Assembly (NCBI RefSeq): GCF_026213295.1
Contig: NC_079416.1
Location: 1,012,083 to 1,076,082, forward strand
DNA length: 64,000 bases
Direction: 5' to 3'
Source: Gadus chalcogrammus
Lineage: Eukaryota; Chordata; Actinopteri; Gadiformes; Gadidae
The notes under the pieces were generated by a model. That model did not search any database, was not told the DNA's origin, and saw only the letters and a list, made by a program, of their open reading frames with translations. Within the stretch, counting starts at the first letter, position 1; the number at the start of each line of letters is the position of its first letter. Positions 52,063 to 62,302 of the stretch are shown piece by piece. The position numbers were made by a program, and so were the translations under genes.

Positions 52063-54424
52063 ATGAATCGTTGGTTGATCAAGAAAAGAGTGCAGGTAGA
52101 AAATGAAGAACCAATGAATGAAGTCTCCCAGACGGCCAACGAAGAAGAGGGAGATTCGAAAAATGAATCTGAGAGAGGAACTCCTGAGCCAGGACCAGAA
52201 GGAGCACCAGGGCAGTCCATCGCTGCTATCAGCTCTACATCCCCCGTTAGCTGCACTGCTGACACAGACACCAGCCCCTCTGATTTAAGCCAGTCACCTG
52301 CTAATGAACCGAGACGGCCTCTTCTTCAGCGTTATCCGGCCACCAAAGTTGGACAGCAGGATCGCTATTTTAATCGTAGATGGTATGAGGATTACAAATG
52401 GCTTGAATATTCCATTTCAAAGGACCGTGTTTTCTGCTTTGCATGCCGCCACTTTCAACGTCCAGGAAATCATGGCGAGAAGGCAGCATTTACCCACAAC
52501 GGCTACCAGAACTGGAAGAAGGCGACAAGTTCTTTCAAGACACACAATGTTAGTGTGGAGCATAAATATGCTATGGCAGTGTGGAATGAGTGGACTATTC
52601 AGAAAGAGTCTGGCTCAACAATTTGCAATGCTCTGAGTGATGGACATGCAAAAATAGTAAACGAGAACAGAGAGTATATGAGAGCAGTTGTGGAGTCATT
52701 GCTTTTCACCGCATACCAGGGACTTTCACAGAGAGGAGACACAGAGAATGACACGGCTGTCAACCAGGGAAACTTTCTTGAACTTTTACAGATGATAGGC
52801 AAATTTGACAAAACAGTTGCACAGAAAATATCTGACAATCCAAGAAATGCGAAGTCACACATCATGACATACAGAACGAAATACTGGACATTATGGCAAA
52901 TATGATAAGGGATCAGATAAGTAGTGAAGTACAAGATGCTGAAATGTTTGCTTTGATGGTAGATGAGAGTAAAGACCTGAGTAAAACGGAACAAGTGTCT
53001 GTTGTGTTGCGCTACGTGAAAAATGATAAAGCTGTGGAAGAATTTCTCCATTTCACGCCAGCTGACGGTTTGGATGCAGAGTCACTTTTCGCTACAATCA
53101 AAGACACTCTGAGCAAATGTAACATTGATCACACTGCCTGTATTGCTCAGTGTTATGATGGCGCTGCAGTGATGTCCGGTGTTCACAACGGGGTCCAAGA
53201 GAAATTCCGAGAAGAGGTCCCTCAGGCAATCTACATCCATTGCCATGCACACCGCCTCAATCTAGTTTTGGTGGACTGTGTGAGAAACGTGAAGCCAGCG
53301 GGGGATTTTTTTGTTATTGTGCAAGACATGTACAAGTTTTTCTCAGGCTCATTTGTCCATGTCCATTTCGTTAAGAAGCAACGGGAACTTGAGCCCTCTC
53401 AGCAGCCCATTGAACTCAAGAAACTGTCCGATACGCGCTGGTCCTGCCAGTATCACTCGCTATGGGCAGTGCAAAAAACCCTACCCGCCATCATTGCATC
53501 GTTAAATGACATTAAGGCGCAACCAAATCCACGCAGATCCACTGATGCTCGGTCATTACTCGCACTCATTGATGCTGAATTCATCCTCCACCTTGTTCTG
53601 TTTGAGGATCTTTTTCGTACAGCAAAGTTCATGTCTGACACTCTACAGTCCCCCGAACTTTTGCTGGAGACTGCCACCGACCTCGGGCACTCAGTCATCA
53701 CGGGCCTAAAAGAAAAGCGCACAGAGGACTCTTGGAGAGCCATATGGAGCAAGGCAGAGGCGCTCTGCACCAAAGTCGGTGTCGCAAAACCACCGCAACT
53801 CCCACAACAGAAGAGGCAATCTCAACAACCTCACCATCTGCAGGACTATGTAGTTGAAGCTCCAGTTCAAACAGAGCATCCATGCATGTCCTCTCTGGAT
53901 AAACTCCGAACATCCTCATTCTACCCTGTCATTGACCGACTAGTGAATTAAATGACACGACGGTTTTCAACAGAAGCAGGTGCCGTTCTCATGGGCACGT
54001 CAGCCCTCAACCCCGAAAATGCCACATTCCTTGAAAAGGAGAGCCTTGAGCCCATGGCGCAGTTGTATGGGATCAAAAAGGATGACCTGCTGGCCGAGGT
54101 GCACCAGATGCGCCGGCTCTTGGAAAGAAAAAAAGAACAAGGTGAAACACTCAGCAGCACACTGGAATTTCTGTCCATGCTTAAACCTTACAAAGACTCC
54201 TTTGAGGACATCTATAAACTTTTGCGAATTGCTGTTACACTGCCTGTAACCTCCGCTTCATGCGGCGCGTAAAAACCTACTTGAGGAACAGAATGGCAAA
54301 CCCTCGACTCAGCAACCTTGCCTGCCTGTCCATACACGCAGAAAGAACCAAGGCCCTGGATGTCCAGAAAATTATAGACTCATTTGCACTCAACCACAGC
54401 AATAGACGCATCGTCCTTCTGTGA
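52063..54424 (+). pseudogene. hAT-superfamily (ZMYM/TTF-type) transposase, dead
   Basis: The first ORF (52063-52905) has an acidic N-terminus and a TTF-type zinc finger region around DRYFNRRWYEDYKWLEYS and CFACRHFQ. The second (52893-53951, other frame) has the RNase-H-like core: FALMVDESKDLS (first Asp), CIAQCYDGAAVMSG (second Asp), HCHAHRLNLVLVD and LSDTRWSCQ. A TAA at 53949-53951 interrupts it, the same frame continuing at 53952. Near 54255 a deletion removes the conserved CERxFS block with the catalytic Glu, leaving LPVTSASC followed by a stop. The remaining C-terminus (54260-54424) matches the hAT dimerisation region in another frame. At least three inactivating lesions are present. Confidence 0.88.
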
Positions 54425-54457
54425 GTTTTTTTTATCATTCAAACAAGCTGTTCGCAC

Positions 54458-54836
54458 TTCTCCTTGCGGCTGCACTTTGTAGCCTATGTTATGAGTTTTA
54501 CTTTTAATATAATGTAAGTTATGATGTTGTCAATGCATAGTTGTTTGTTTTCATTTAATACTTGTTGCAATTTGGATGTTTTGTCTGGTTATGGGCAGGC
54601 GCATGGTCGCTGTCCGGATCTGAATGTCACCTTCTCGTTGCGGCTGCACTTTGTAGTTATGAGTTTTACTATTAATGTAATGTAGCCCAAGTTATTATGT
54701 TGTGATCCGAGACAATATTGTCAATGCATAGTTGTTTGTTTTAATTTATTATGCATATGAAATAAATACTTGTTGCATTATGGATGTATTGTCTGTTTAT
54801 GGGCAGGCGCATGGTCGCTGTCCGGAGCTGAATGTC
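54458..54836 (+). repeat. Tandem duplication in the hAT 3' region
   Basis: TGCGGCTGCACTTTGTAG recurs at 54464 and 54638, and GGGCAGGCGCATGGTCGCTG at 54593 and 54800. The two units are about 175-205 bp, the second with a small insertion. Confidence 0.85.
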
Positions 54837-55218
54837 ACCTTTGCACGCACGTGAAACATTTCCGCCATTGCCCCTTGTATTACATTCTCGTGCTGTGTAT
54901 CATAGCTTCTTTTATTGAAGAAAAAAACCAAGAACCTCTTTATAAAGTAAGTGACGTCATGAAAATCAATTATTTTCTTAGCTACCCCACGTATCGGTCA
55001 AGCCGGGAGAGAAAAAATCCTGCCGCCGTGCATGGCTAAGACCTACCATTTTCACCCTGAGTGGGAGGAAGATTATTGAATATTGTTGAGAAGGTGCCGT
55101 GCGCAGACGGAATGAAACCCCCACTGAAGTCCGTAGGTTCACGATACAACCCCCCCCCCCCCCCCCTTTCTTGTTAGTTAGCCTCTTAGTTTTGTAAAGC
55201 TCCATTATGCTATCTTTG
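54837..55218. other. Unassigned stretch before the DIRS element
   Basis: Contains a C homopolymer near 55147-55168. No feature recognised. Confidence 0.4.
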
Positions 55219-55403
55219 GTTCTATTTCATGTAGGCTACGCCGTCTAGGCTTCGCCTTATGGGCTTGTCCCGTGCGCGCATCTGCGCGCGCTGAAAATTC
55301 AAACTATGCACCTATCAGCGTGGGCACCGCCCACATTTCCCACGGTATCGTGTCTATATAACGCGGTGTATACCGTCGCTCATCCTCCCTTTTCTTTCAG
55401 CAC
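55219..55403 (+). repeat. Left inverted terminal repeat of DIRS
   Basis: Begins GTTCTATTTCATGTAGGCTA and ends near TTTTCTTTCAGCA; the reverse complement is found at the right end. It includes a TATATAA-like word in TGTCTATATAACGCGG, a possible promoter. Confidence 0.88.
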
Positions 55404-55441
55404 TTGTGCTTATCAGCGAGAAATTGAGAACTACTATTAAG

Positions 55442-55857
55442 TAGAGCTGTCAGTTAAACGCGTTATTAACGGCGTTAACGCAAACCAATTTTAACGGCGT
55501 TCAATTTTTTATTTTATTTTTGGCTCAAAACAAAGAAGCAGTAGCCTGACTGCTATGTTCAAATGACGTTTGTTCAAAGCAGTCGTTTAATTGCACTATA
55601 GGCTCTTTTTTTGTATCGTCCTGTTTTGATCAGTATATGCCAATGTTGTTATCAATAAAAAATCATTTGCACAAGGCAGGCCGATGCACTTCATCATGTT
55701 GATAAGAAAATTAAAATGAGAAGAATTATGGGACAAAAAAATCAAGGGATATTTAACATAGAAAAATAATTTGTGATTAATTGCGATTAATCGTGAGTTA
55801 ACTATGACATTAATGCGATTAATCACGATTAAATATTTTAATCGCTTGACAGCTCTA
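55442..55857 (-). mobile_element. MITE, longer relative of 13645-13861
   Basis: 416 bp with TAGAGCTGTCA ends. In reverse complement it aligns with the 217-bp copy at both ends and across AATTCTTCTCATTTTAATT, and has an additional middle block. Inserted in the DIRS leader. Confidence 0.85.
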
Positions 55858-55867
55858 ATATTAAGAA

Positions 55868-57003
55868 ATGAGAACTTCAACACGGATCTCCCAAGCCGGT
55901 GGCAGCGGCTCGGGCGAGGCCGCGGACAAACGGCCCTTTTCAGGGCCACCTGAGAGCGCTCCTGGAGCTAGGTCCTTTTCAGGACTCCTATGCGCCTCCT
56001 GTCCCGCCTCCCTGGCACCGGGTGACGGGCACTTGGCGTGCTTTCGGTGCCTCGGCGCCGGCCGCGGCTGCTATGGCGGCCCCCGTCTCCTGTGTCGCCT
56101 GCCGGGAGCTGCCTGAAGAGGGGATCCTCTCCAGGCATCTCTTCTTTTCCCCTGCGGTGGAACTTCGACCTGTTCAGGGCCGGCCCTTGCCTCCCTGGAC
56201 GACGTCTTCGGCGACTCGGCGTCCGGTTTTTCCCGCTCTCGGGTTACAACCGCCACCGTCATACAACACGAGGGTCCGCGCCGGATGACCGATCTCTTCC
56301 GGGAGATCATGGGTGAGGCGGCGGCCATCAAAGGGATTCCCATGCCGGCCCCGCCTCTTGCCCCCGTATCTGACGATATGCAGGGCGAGTGCTTTCGCAC
56401 CCCACCTTGTTCCCGCCTTTGCAGCACTTGTTTATTGCTGCAGGTGAGGACCCGTCGACCCTGAAGGCTCCGGTAAGATCCTACACGGATTTCACCAACG
56501 TGGAGGGGTGGGCCGATACTCAGGCGAGGGGGATCCCTCGCCTGGAGCCTCCCCTGGCAGCGCTTCTCTGTCCGGGCGCCGGATGGCTCCCTAACGAAAA
56601 GCCGCTGCCCCCCGACCGCCTCCAGAAGCAGATTGTCGGCCTAACGGACAGGGTGTTCGTTTGTGCCTCTCAATCCGCGGCGGCGGTCAACAACATCGCC
56701 CTGCTTTCCTCTGCCATGGTCTCCTTGTCGGCTGACAGGGAGGCCTACGGCCCGGAGGAAGCCGCGAGATGGCTGGCGGTTTCCCACTTTTCCAGCGCCA
56801 TCCTCGAGCTATGCCAGCCGATAGCCGTTTCGGCCGGCCGGCATATGGCATGGGCTACCATGATTCAAAGGGTCATGCTGGCTCTCCCACACTGCGGTGC
56901 CGGAACGAGAGCGGGCCAGCCTCGTCCAGGGTCCACTAGTGCCGGATGGCCTATTTGGTCCCAGGTTCTCCGAGGTGCTCGCGCACCAGCAGTCAGTCCG
57001 TGA
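55868..57003 (+). pseudogene. DIRS gag-like protein remnant
   Basis: The longest open part (56389-57003, 204 aa) includes RSYTDFTNVEGWADTQ, AALLCPGAGWL, LTDRVFVCASQSAAAVNNIA and WLAVSHFSSAILEL, resembling the gag-like ORF1 of fish DIRS elements. The upstream part (55868-56290) is Pro/Ala rich in other frames, so the ORF is probably broken once or twice. It lies directly before the polymerase region, as in complete DIRS elements. Confidence 0.6.
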
Positions 57004-57508
57004 GAATCGTTCCCGGTTCGGGGCGATTCTCACGGGCTCCTCCCGCCAGCAGGCTGGGAGGAAGCAGGGTCTAGGCCGGTCCCAGCGTTCCAGGGGGCCG
57101 CCTCCGACTCCAGCCCCGGTGCAGCAGCAGCAGCCGCAGCCGCCGCGCACGGGGAGAGCAGCAGCGCCACGGACCACGAAGTTCCGGATGCTTGCTCCTA
57201 CTTTTTCTTTCCCTATTAAAGAAAAAAGTAAAGACCGTTCGGCCGAACGGCAGTACATGGTACCTAGAGAGCGATATTCCTCAGGCCACCTGCATCCTAC
57301 GCTTGTGGTGCGCTCCTCCATGTTGCCTCTTTCCCCCCTCAGCCCGGTGGCTGTAGGGTGGCGGTCGGACGGCGTGTTCACATGGCCTCTGGTTCACCTG
57401 CTTCTAAGAAGCGGCGTCCCTTGGAGCCTCGTGGACGGATCAGAGACTCGTTGCACGAGCCCGTGGATACGGCCGCTTGTACCGGTCTCCTGGTTCCCCA
57501 CATTATAG

Positions 57509-58859
57509 GTGAGGAGACTGGTCCGCGCGCTGTGGCTACAGCCTGCGGACGGCGCATGCGCACAGGTGCTGCGGCCGGACGGCTCGCTCCCTGTTCAGCG
57601 GGCACGAGCGCGACGTCTAGACAGCTCGTTGTTTTTACAGCGGCTAGTTCTGTTACGTCTCCTACGCTCGCTGAGCCTCCTCCCTTTCATGGGAAGCCCC
57701 CCTTGGTTCACACGCAGTGTGGAGGCGGTAGGGGCAGAGGAATACGGGTTATTCCTGGACGGTCTTCCTCAGCTGTCGGCTCGCCCTCTCTCCGACCGCT
57801 ATGCGTGTTGGCAAGAGCGGTGCGTTCTGCCATCGTGGTTGGACACCACGTTGAGATGGGGCCATCCCATACAGTTCAAGCGTCGTCCCCCACCCTTTAT
57901 GGGGTTGGTGGAGACCACGCTACGGGACCCGGCTGCGAGCACGGCTCTAGCAGCAGAGGTGGCACGTCTCTTGGTAAAGGGGGCCATCACTGTCGTTCCC
58001 CCCTACGAGTCTCACCTAGGGTTTTATTCCCGCTACTTCCTAGTTTCCAAGAAGTCAGGGGAAAAGAGACCTATTCTGGATCTTCGCGTGTTCAACAGAT
58101 TCGTTGCCACGAGGAAGTTCAGAATGCTCACGGAGCGTTGTTCCGGTGTGTGAGAGAGGGCGATTGGTTCACATCCCTGGATCTCAAGGATGCTTACTTC
58201 CCCTCCCTGTTCGGCAGGCGCACAGGAAGTTTCTCCGCTTTGCCTTTATGGGGATGGCGTACGAGTACCAGTGTCTGCCGTTCGGCTATTCCCTGGCTCC
58301 GCGCACCTTCTCGAAGTGTGTGGAGACGGCGTTGGAACCGCTCAGGCGTCAGGGAAAGAGGATTCTCTTCTACCTAGACGACCTGCTTATTCTGAGCAAC
58401 TTAGAAGAGACCGCGAGAAGGGACACCATGTTGGTGATAAACCATCTCTCCTTCCTGGGTTTTGCCATCAACTGGGAGAAGAGCTCACCGCTCCCCAGCC
58501 GGCAGACAGTCTACTTGGGGCTTTGCCTAGACTCAGCCACCATGACTGCGATGCTTTCGCCTCCTTGGCGAGACGCCATCCTGTCGGCGCTCTCCCATTT
58601 TCACGTAAGCAGAAACGTGACCGCACTGTCCACCATGCGCCTGTTAGGGCTGTTGGCAGCTGCCCACCCCTTGGTCCCCCTGGGTCTGCTTTTTATGCAC
58701 AGACTCCAGCGGTGGTTTGCTCGCCAACGGTTGGACCCCAGGCGACACAAGCTCAGGGTGCTCCTCGTTCCCCGTTCGGTGTCGCCAGACCTGGAATATT
58801 GGAAAGGACCCTCCGCCCTTCTCAGGGTGTTCCCCTGGGCAGGGTGGCGTCCTACGTAG
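57509..58859 (+). pseudogene. DIRS reverse transcriptase, frameshifted
   Basis: The N-terminal part (frame of 57509-58153) has GAITVVPPYESHLGFYSRYF and LVSKKSGEKRPILDLRVFNR. A shift near 58125 moves the next block (FRCVREGDWFTSLDLKDAYF) to a second frame, and another near 58200 moves to the frame of 58104-58859 with FLRFAFMGMAYEYQCLPFGY, SLAPRTFSKC and the catalytic YLDD at 58371-58382. The order of blocks is complete. Two frameshifts make this copy unable to supply full RT unless they are assembly errors. Confidence 0.85.
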
Positions 58860-59425
58860 TGGTCTTCACGGACGCCTCGTTGACGGGTTGGGGAGGAACG
58901 TGCCTCTCTCACTCGGTCGGAGACGAGTGGCGCACGCCCCCTACAGCACACATAAATGTGTTGGAGCTCGACGCTGTGAGGAAAGTGCTGTTGCATTTCT
59001 TTCACCTGGTGCGCGGCCGCCACGTTCTGATCAGGACAGACAGTGTGTCGGCGGTGGCGTACATCAACAGACAGGGGGGAGTCCGCTCCCCTGCTCTCCA
59101 CCGAAAGGCGGTGGAGCTCTGGCTTTGGGCTCATCAGTATCTCCTCAGTCTGAGAGCCCTGCATATCGCGGGCTCCCAGAACTTTGGGGCGGACCTCATG
59201 TCTCGAGGCGGTCCCCGCCGAGACGAGTGGCGGTTACATCCCGACATTGTCAGACTGATCTGGCAGAGGTTCGGGACAGCGCAGGTGGACCTCTTCGCGT
59301 CCAGGGAGAACACGCACTGCAGGTGGTGGTTCTCCCTCAGCCCTCGGGATCTTCCCCCATTGGGGGTAGATGCATTGGCACACACACCTTGGCTCTCTTG
59401 TATGCGTTTCCCCCGCTCCAGCTGA
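58850..59425 (+). CDS. DIRS RNase H domain
   Basis: In the frame of 58190-59425: YVVVFTDASLTGWGGTC (first Asp), HINVLELDAVRKVL (Glu), VLIRTDSVSAVAYINRQGG (Asp) and HIAGSQNFGADLMSRGG (final His and Asp region). All four acidic positions of a DIRS-type RNase H appear present. It follows RT in a shifted frame, so it would normally be part of one polyprotein. It removes RNA from the RNA-DNA hybrid during copying. Confidence 0.8.
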   Translation, partial: SYVVVFTDASLTGWGGTCLSHSVGDEWRTPPTAHINVLELDAVRKVLLHFFHLVRGRHVLIRTDSVSAVAYINRQGGVRSPALHRKAVELWLWAHQYLLSLRALHIAGSQNFGADLMSRGGPRRDEWRLHPDIVRLIWQRFGTAQVDLFASRENTHCRWWFSLSPRDLPPLGVDALAHTPWLSCMRFPRSS

Positions 59426-60632
59426 TCCTTCCTCTTCTGGAACAGGTCAGACAGGAGAGACTGTCCCTGATATTAGTGGCCCCGGAGAACCGTTCAGCTC
59501 TGTGGTTTCCAGAGCTTGCCGCGCTCCCGCGGTCGGCGCCTTGGCCAGTACCGTTCAGGCCGGATGCGCTTTCACAGGCCCACGGGACGGTGCACCACCC
59601 GCCCGATGTCTCGGGACGGCTGTTGGTTTGGCTCCTGAGAGGTTGATCCTGCAGGGCAAAGGTTTGCCTGAGACGGTTATCAACACTATTCAGAGTGCTC
59701 GTGCGCCTTCTACTTCTTCCCTCTATGCGGCGAAGTGGTGCGCCTTCTCTAATTGGTGTGAGACGAACCACGCTGTCCCATCTCAATGCGAGGTGGGAAG
59801 CGTGCTTTCGTTTCTGCAAAACTTATTGGAAAAAGGTTTGGCCTTCTCCACTATCAAGGTCTATGCGGCAGCCGTTTCGGCTGGCCATGCAGGCTGTGAT
59901 GGTGGACCGATCTTCAGCCATCCACTGGTCAAGAGATTCTTGCGTGGGGCTAGACGGGTTAGGCCTGTTTCACGCGTGCTTACACCACGCTGGGATCTCC
60001 CCACCGTGTTGCGCGGATTGTCCAGGGATCCTTTCGAGCCTCTTCCTCAGGCCCCTTTGGATGCCCTGTCATTTAAGACGGCGCTCTTGTTGGCCTTGGT
60101 TTCTGCCAAGCGGACCGGTGAGCTAACCGCTCTGTCTGTCAGCCCGAGTTGCTTGTTGCTAAACGAGGACAGCTCCTTCGCGTTGCTCAGACCTAATCCT
60201 GCGTTCCTCCCGAAGAACATTAATAGTTATTTTCGGTCGAGGGATATTGTGCTTAAGGCTTTTCACCCCCCGCCTCATTCTAGTGAGGCGGAGGCGGAGT
60301 TGCATCTCCTGTGCCCGGTTCGGGCGTTGGCTATGTACGTGAATCGCTCGGCCGCGTTCCGCTCCACACAACAGTTGTTTGTGTGTTATAGCGACGCTAG
60401 CAGGGGCCGCGCTCTCTCTAAGCAGCGGTTTTCTCGCTTGGTATGTGAGGGTGTTTGCTTAGCGTACTCTCGGCAGGGCTTGGCGCCACCGTTGGGCGTT
60501 AAAGCTCACTCCACACGGAGCGTGGCCGCTTCAACGGCTCTACTCAAGGGCGTTTCGGTGGAAGACATTTGCGCGGCTGCGTCATGGTCTTCCCCCGGCC
60601 CCTTTGTCCGTTTTTACATGTCCAGGGGCTGA
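59370..60632 (+). CDS. DIRS tyrosine recombinase, 420 aa frame, apparently intact
   Basis: The recombinase proper starts around residue 100 (INTIQSARAPSTSSLYAAKW). A SAM-like core-binding domain runs to about residue 190. The catalytic domain has SAKRTGELTAL (R248), HSTRSVAASTALLKG (H380, R383) and GPFVRFYMSRG (Y416). All four recognisable catalytic positions are present. The first 80 or so residues overlap RNase H in another frame and are probably not part of the mature protein. It would integrate a circular DNA intermediate in place of a DDE integrase. No methyltransferase domain was seen downstream, unlike some DIRS elements. Confidence 0.9.
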   Translation: MHWHTHLGSLVCVSPAPADPSSSGTGQTGETVPDISGPGEPFSSVVSRACRAPAVGALASTVQAGCAFTGPRDGAPPARCLGTAVGLAPERLILQGKGLPETVINTIQSARAPSTSSLYAAKWCAFSNWCETNHAVPSQCEVGSVLSFLQNLLEKGLAFSTIKVYAAAVSAGHAGCDGGPIFSHPLVKRFLRGARRVRPVSRVLTPRWDLPTVLRGLSRDPFEPLPQAPLDALSFKTALLLALVSAKRTGELTALSVSPSCLLLNEDSSFALLRPNPAFLPKNINSYFRSRDIVLKAFHPPPHSSEAEAELHLLCPVRALAMYVNRSAAFRSTQQLFVCYSDASRGRALSKQRFSRLVCEGVCLAYSRQGLAPPLGVKAHSTRSVAASTALLKGVSVEDICAAASWSSPGPFVRFYMSRG

Positions 60633-61203
60633 CTCGGCAACTCTGTGCTGGAGTCCGGGACCCCTTTTTACGGCTTAAGAATATAGACATGTTCTTTAAA
60701 GCGGCATGGTTGGATTTCCTCTCGCCGGCTGGCGAGATGGACTTGATTACCAGTCTTACTCTTCCACCTTTTTTCAAATGAAAAACAGGCTAGGGGGTTT
60801 TCTATTGGCTCGCCAATTGTCTGGTGGTTTTGTTTACCAGTGTGGCACTCCCGCCGTTTTCTTCAAATAAGAAACGGCCGAGAGAGTCCCATTATTGGAG
60901 AGCCGGATTCCGTAGCTCCGCCCCCGGTGGTAGCGGACCTAATGGAAACCGTGTTGCTCTGGTTTTTCTTTTCCTTTTCATGGGTTCCATGAAGCACGGA
61001 TTAGAGCCGGAGTCTTTACAGACTCACTTTTTTCTCCCTTGATCATTGCCTTGCTTGATCTAGGAGGAATTCGTTTTTATCAAGCTGTTGTGTTTTACAC
61101 TTCCTTGGCTTTTTGAGTCTTAATGTGCTCTGGTGACTTAGGTCGTTTTGACCGGGGTCCAGCAGGAGTACATTGATCGGGCTCCGCTCGCAGCTTCACC
61201 TTA
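60633..61203 (+). other. DIRS 3' non-coding region
   Basis: No ORF of interest. Two similar blocks (TTACCAGTCTTACTCTTCCA and TTACCAGTGTGGCACTCCC, each followed by TTTTCAAAT or TTCTTCAAAT) suggest an internal duplication of about 90 bp. Confidence 0.5.
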
Positions 61204-61302
61204 GCCCATAAGGCGAAGCCTAGACGGCGTAGCCTACATGAAATAGAACGATAGTTATGTTATTATAACTCTAGTTCTATGATTGTAGGCGTAGCCGTCT
61301 AG
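61204..61302. repeat. Internal complementary region of DIRS
   Basis: 61204-61249 is the complement of the extreme left terminus; 61250-61302 is the complement of the extreme right terminus. This is the template that joins the two ends when DIRS elements form circles. Confidence 0.9.
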
Positions 61303-61327
61303 TTTCCCAACTGCTGTACCCTCCAAA

Positions 61328-61526
61328 TGCTGAAAGAAAAGCGTGGAGGATGAGCGACGGTATACACCGCGTTATATAGACACGATACCGTGGGAAATGT
61401 GGGCGGTGCCCACGCTGATAGGTGCATAGTTTGAATTTTCAGCGCGCGCGGGACAAGCCCATAAGGCAAAGCCTAGACGGCTACGCCTACAATCATAGAA
61501 CTAGAGTTATAATAACATAACTATCG
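61328..61526 (-). repeat. Right inverted terminal repeat of DIRS
   Basis: Reverse complement of the left terminus, extended outward by about 25 bases (ATAACATAACTATCG) that have no counterpart at the left end but are complemented in the internal region. Confidence 0.88.
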
Positions 61527-62240
61527 TTATGAGTGTTGCCACAGCATTGTGAATACTGGAGTGGAAACAGTCAATTATGAACTTTGGCTGTTGAATCAGA
61601 GCTTTGTGTGCCAATCTTAAGATGGTAGCTCGTAATTTGTCTTGAGAGGGCAGGAAGTGTGAGCCCATTCTTGAGAAGATCTCAAGTAAGTCCTCAACAG
61701 TTTCATCAATGTTACCCTGTAGTGCTTTTTCAAGCGATGCACGCTCATTCCCTGAAAGAAATCTGGCAAATGACATAATCAAAAGTTCTTCATCCACCGA
61801 ATTAATTCCTTGACAACAGGCAAGAACAAAAGCTGGTGACAGTCTGATTGGCATAATGTTGTGGTCTAGGTGTACTTTCAACCACACTCTTCCAAGAGCT
61901 TGCCATTTCTTCAGAATAGCCTGGTTGTAGTCTGGGTACTCGTTCATCTTCCCCCTCACGCTGTTCCAAGAAATGTTCCCAGAACGCGGAGTATGCCTCT
62001 CTTGATACACCTTTACCGTCCAAAGCTTTCTCATTCGTAAACTGATCAGCTTTCAGTATTTTGGTTCCATGAAGACATTAAGGACATCATCAACTATGTT
62101 TACTCTCCTTACTTTCACAAGGAGAAATTCTTTTTCGAATGGATCTGGTGAAGTGTGAAGACTGCTTGATGATTCAGGTATGTCAATCGGTGAGTGCTGT
62201 AAGATTTTAAAAAGGTAATTAGGTATTATTATTGATTGAT
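61527..62240 (-). pseudogene. HECT-domain (G2E3-like) gene remnant
   Basis: On the minus strand: VRRVNIVDDVLNVFMEP, then KALDGKGVSREAYSAFWEHF and GEDERVP in one frame, then after a shift near 61935-61945 DYNQAILKKWQALGRVWLKV, MPIRLSPAFVLACCQGI, FLSGNERASLEKALQGN, and MGSHFLPSQDKL with LRLAHKALIQQPKFIIDCF. This is the HECT N-lobe as found in multicopy fish G2E3-like genes. A frameshift interrupts it, and a stop separates VFMEPKY from the next block unless an intron lies there. The DIRS right end abuts it at 61526. It belongs to the same gene family as 11051-12200 but lies on the opposite strand and covers an earlier part of the domain. Confidence 0.75.
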
Positions 62241-62302
62241 TATTCAAATAGTAAATATAAAATTAATAAACAACTTTGACAATCAATATATATTAGCATG
62301 AA

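Larger units (their letters stand above)
55219..61526 (+). mobile_element. Full-length DIRS-type retrotransposon
   Basis: Inverted termini (55219-55403 and 61328-61526) share CTCAGCGCGCG- and TACACCGCGTTATATAGAC-type segments. An internal complementary region (61204-61302) contains, back to back, the complement of the left end and the complement of the right end. The interior encodes gag-like, RT, RNase H and tyrosine-recombinase segments in order. This is the diagnostic DIRS layout; no target duplication is expected. A MITE (55442-55857) sits between the left terminus and gag. RT carries frameshifts, so the copy is probably inactive. Confidence 0.93.
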
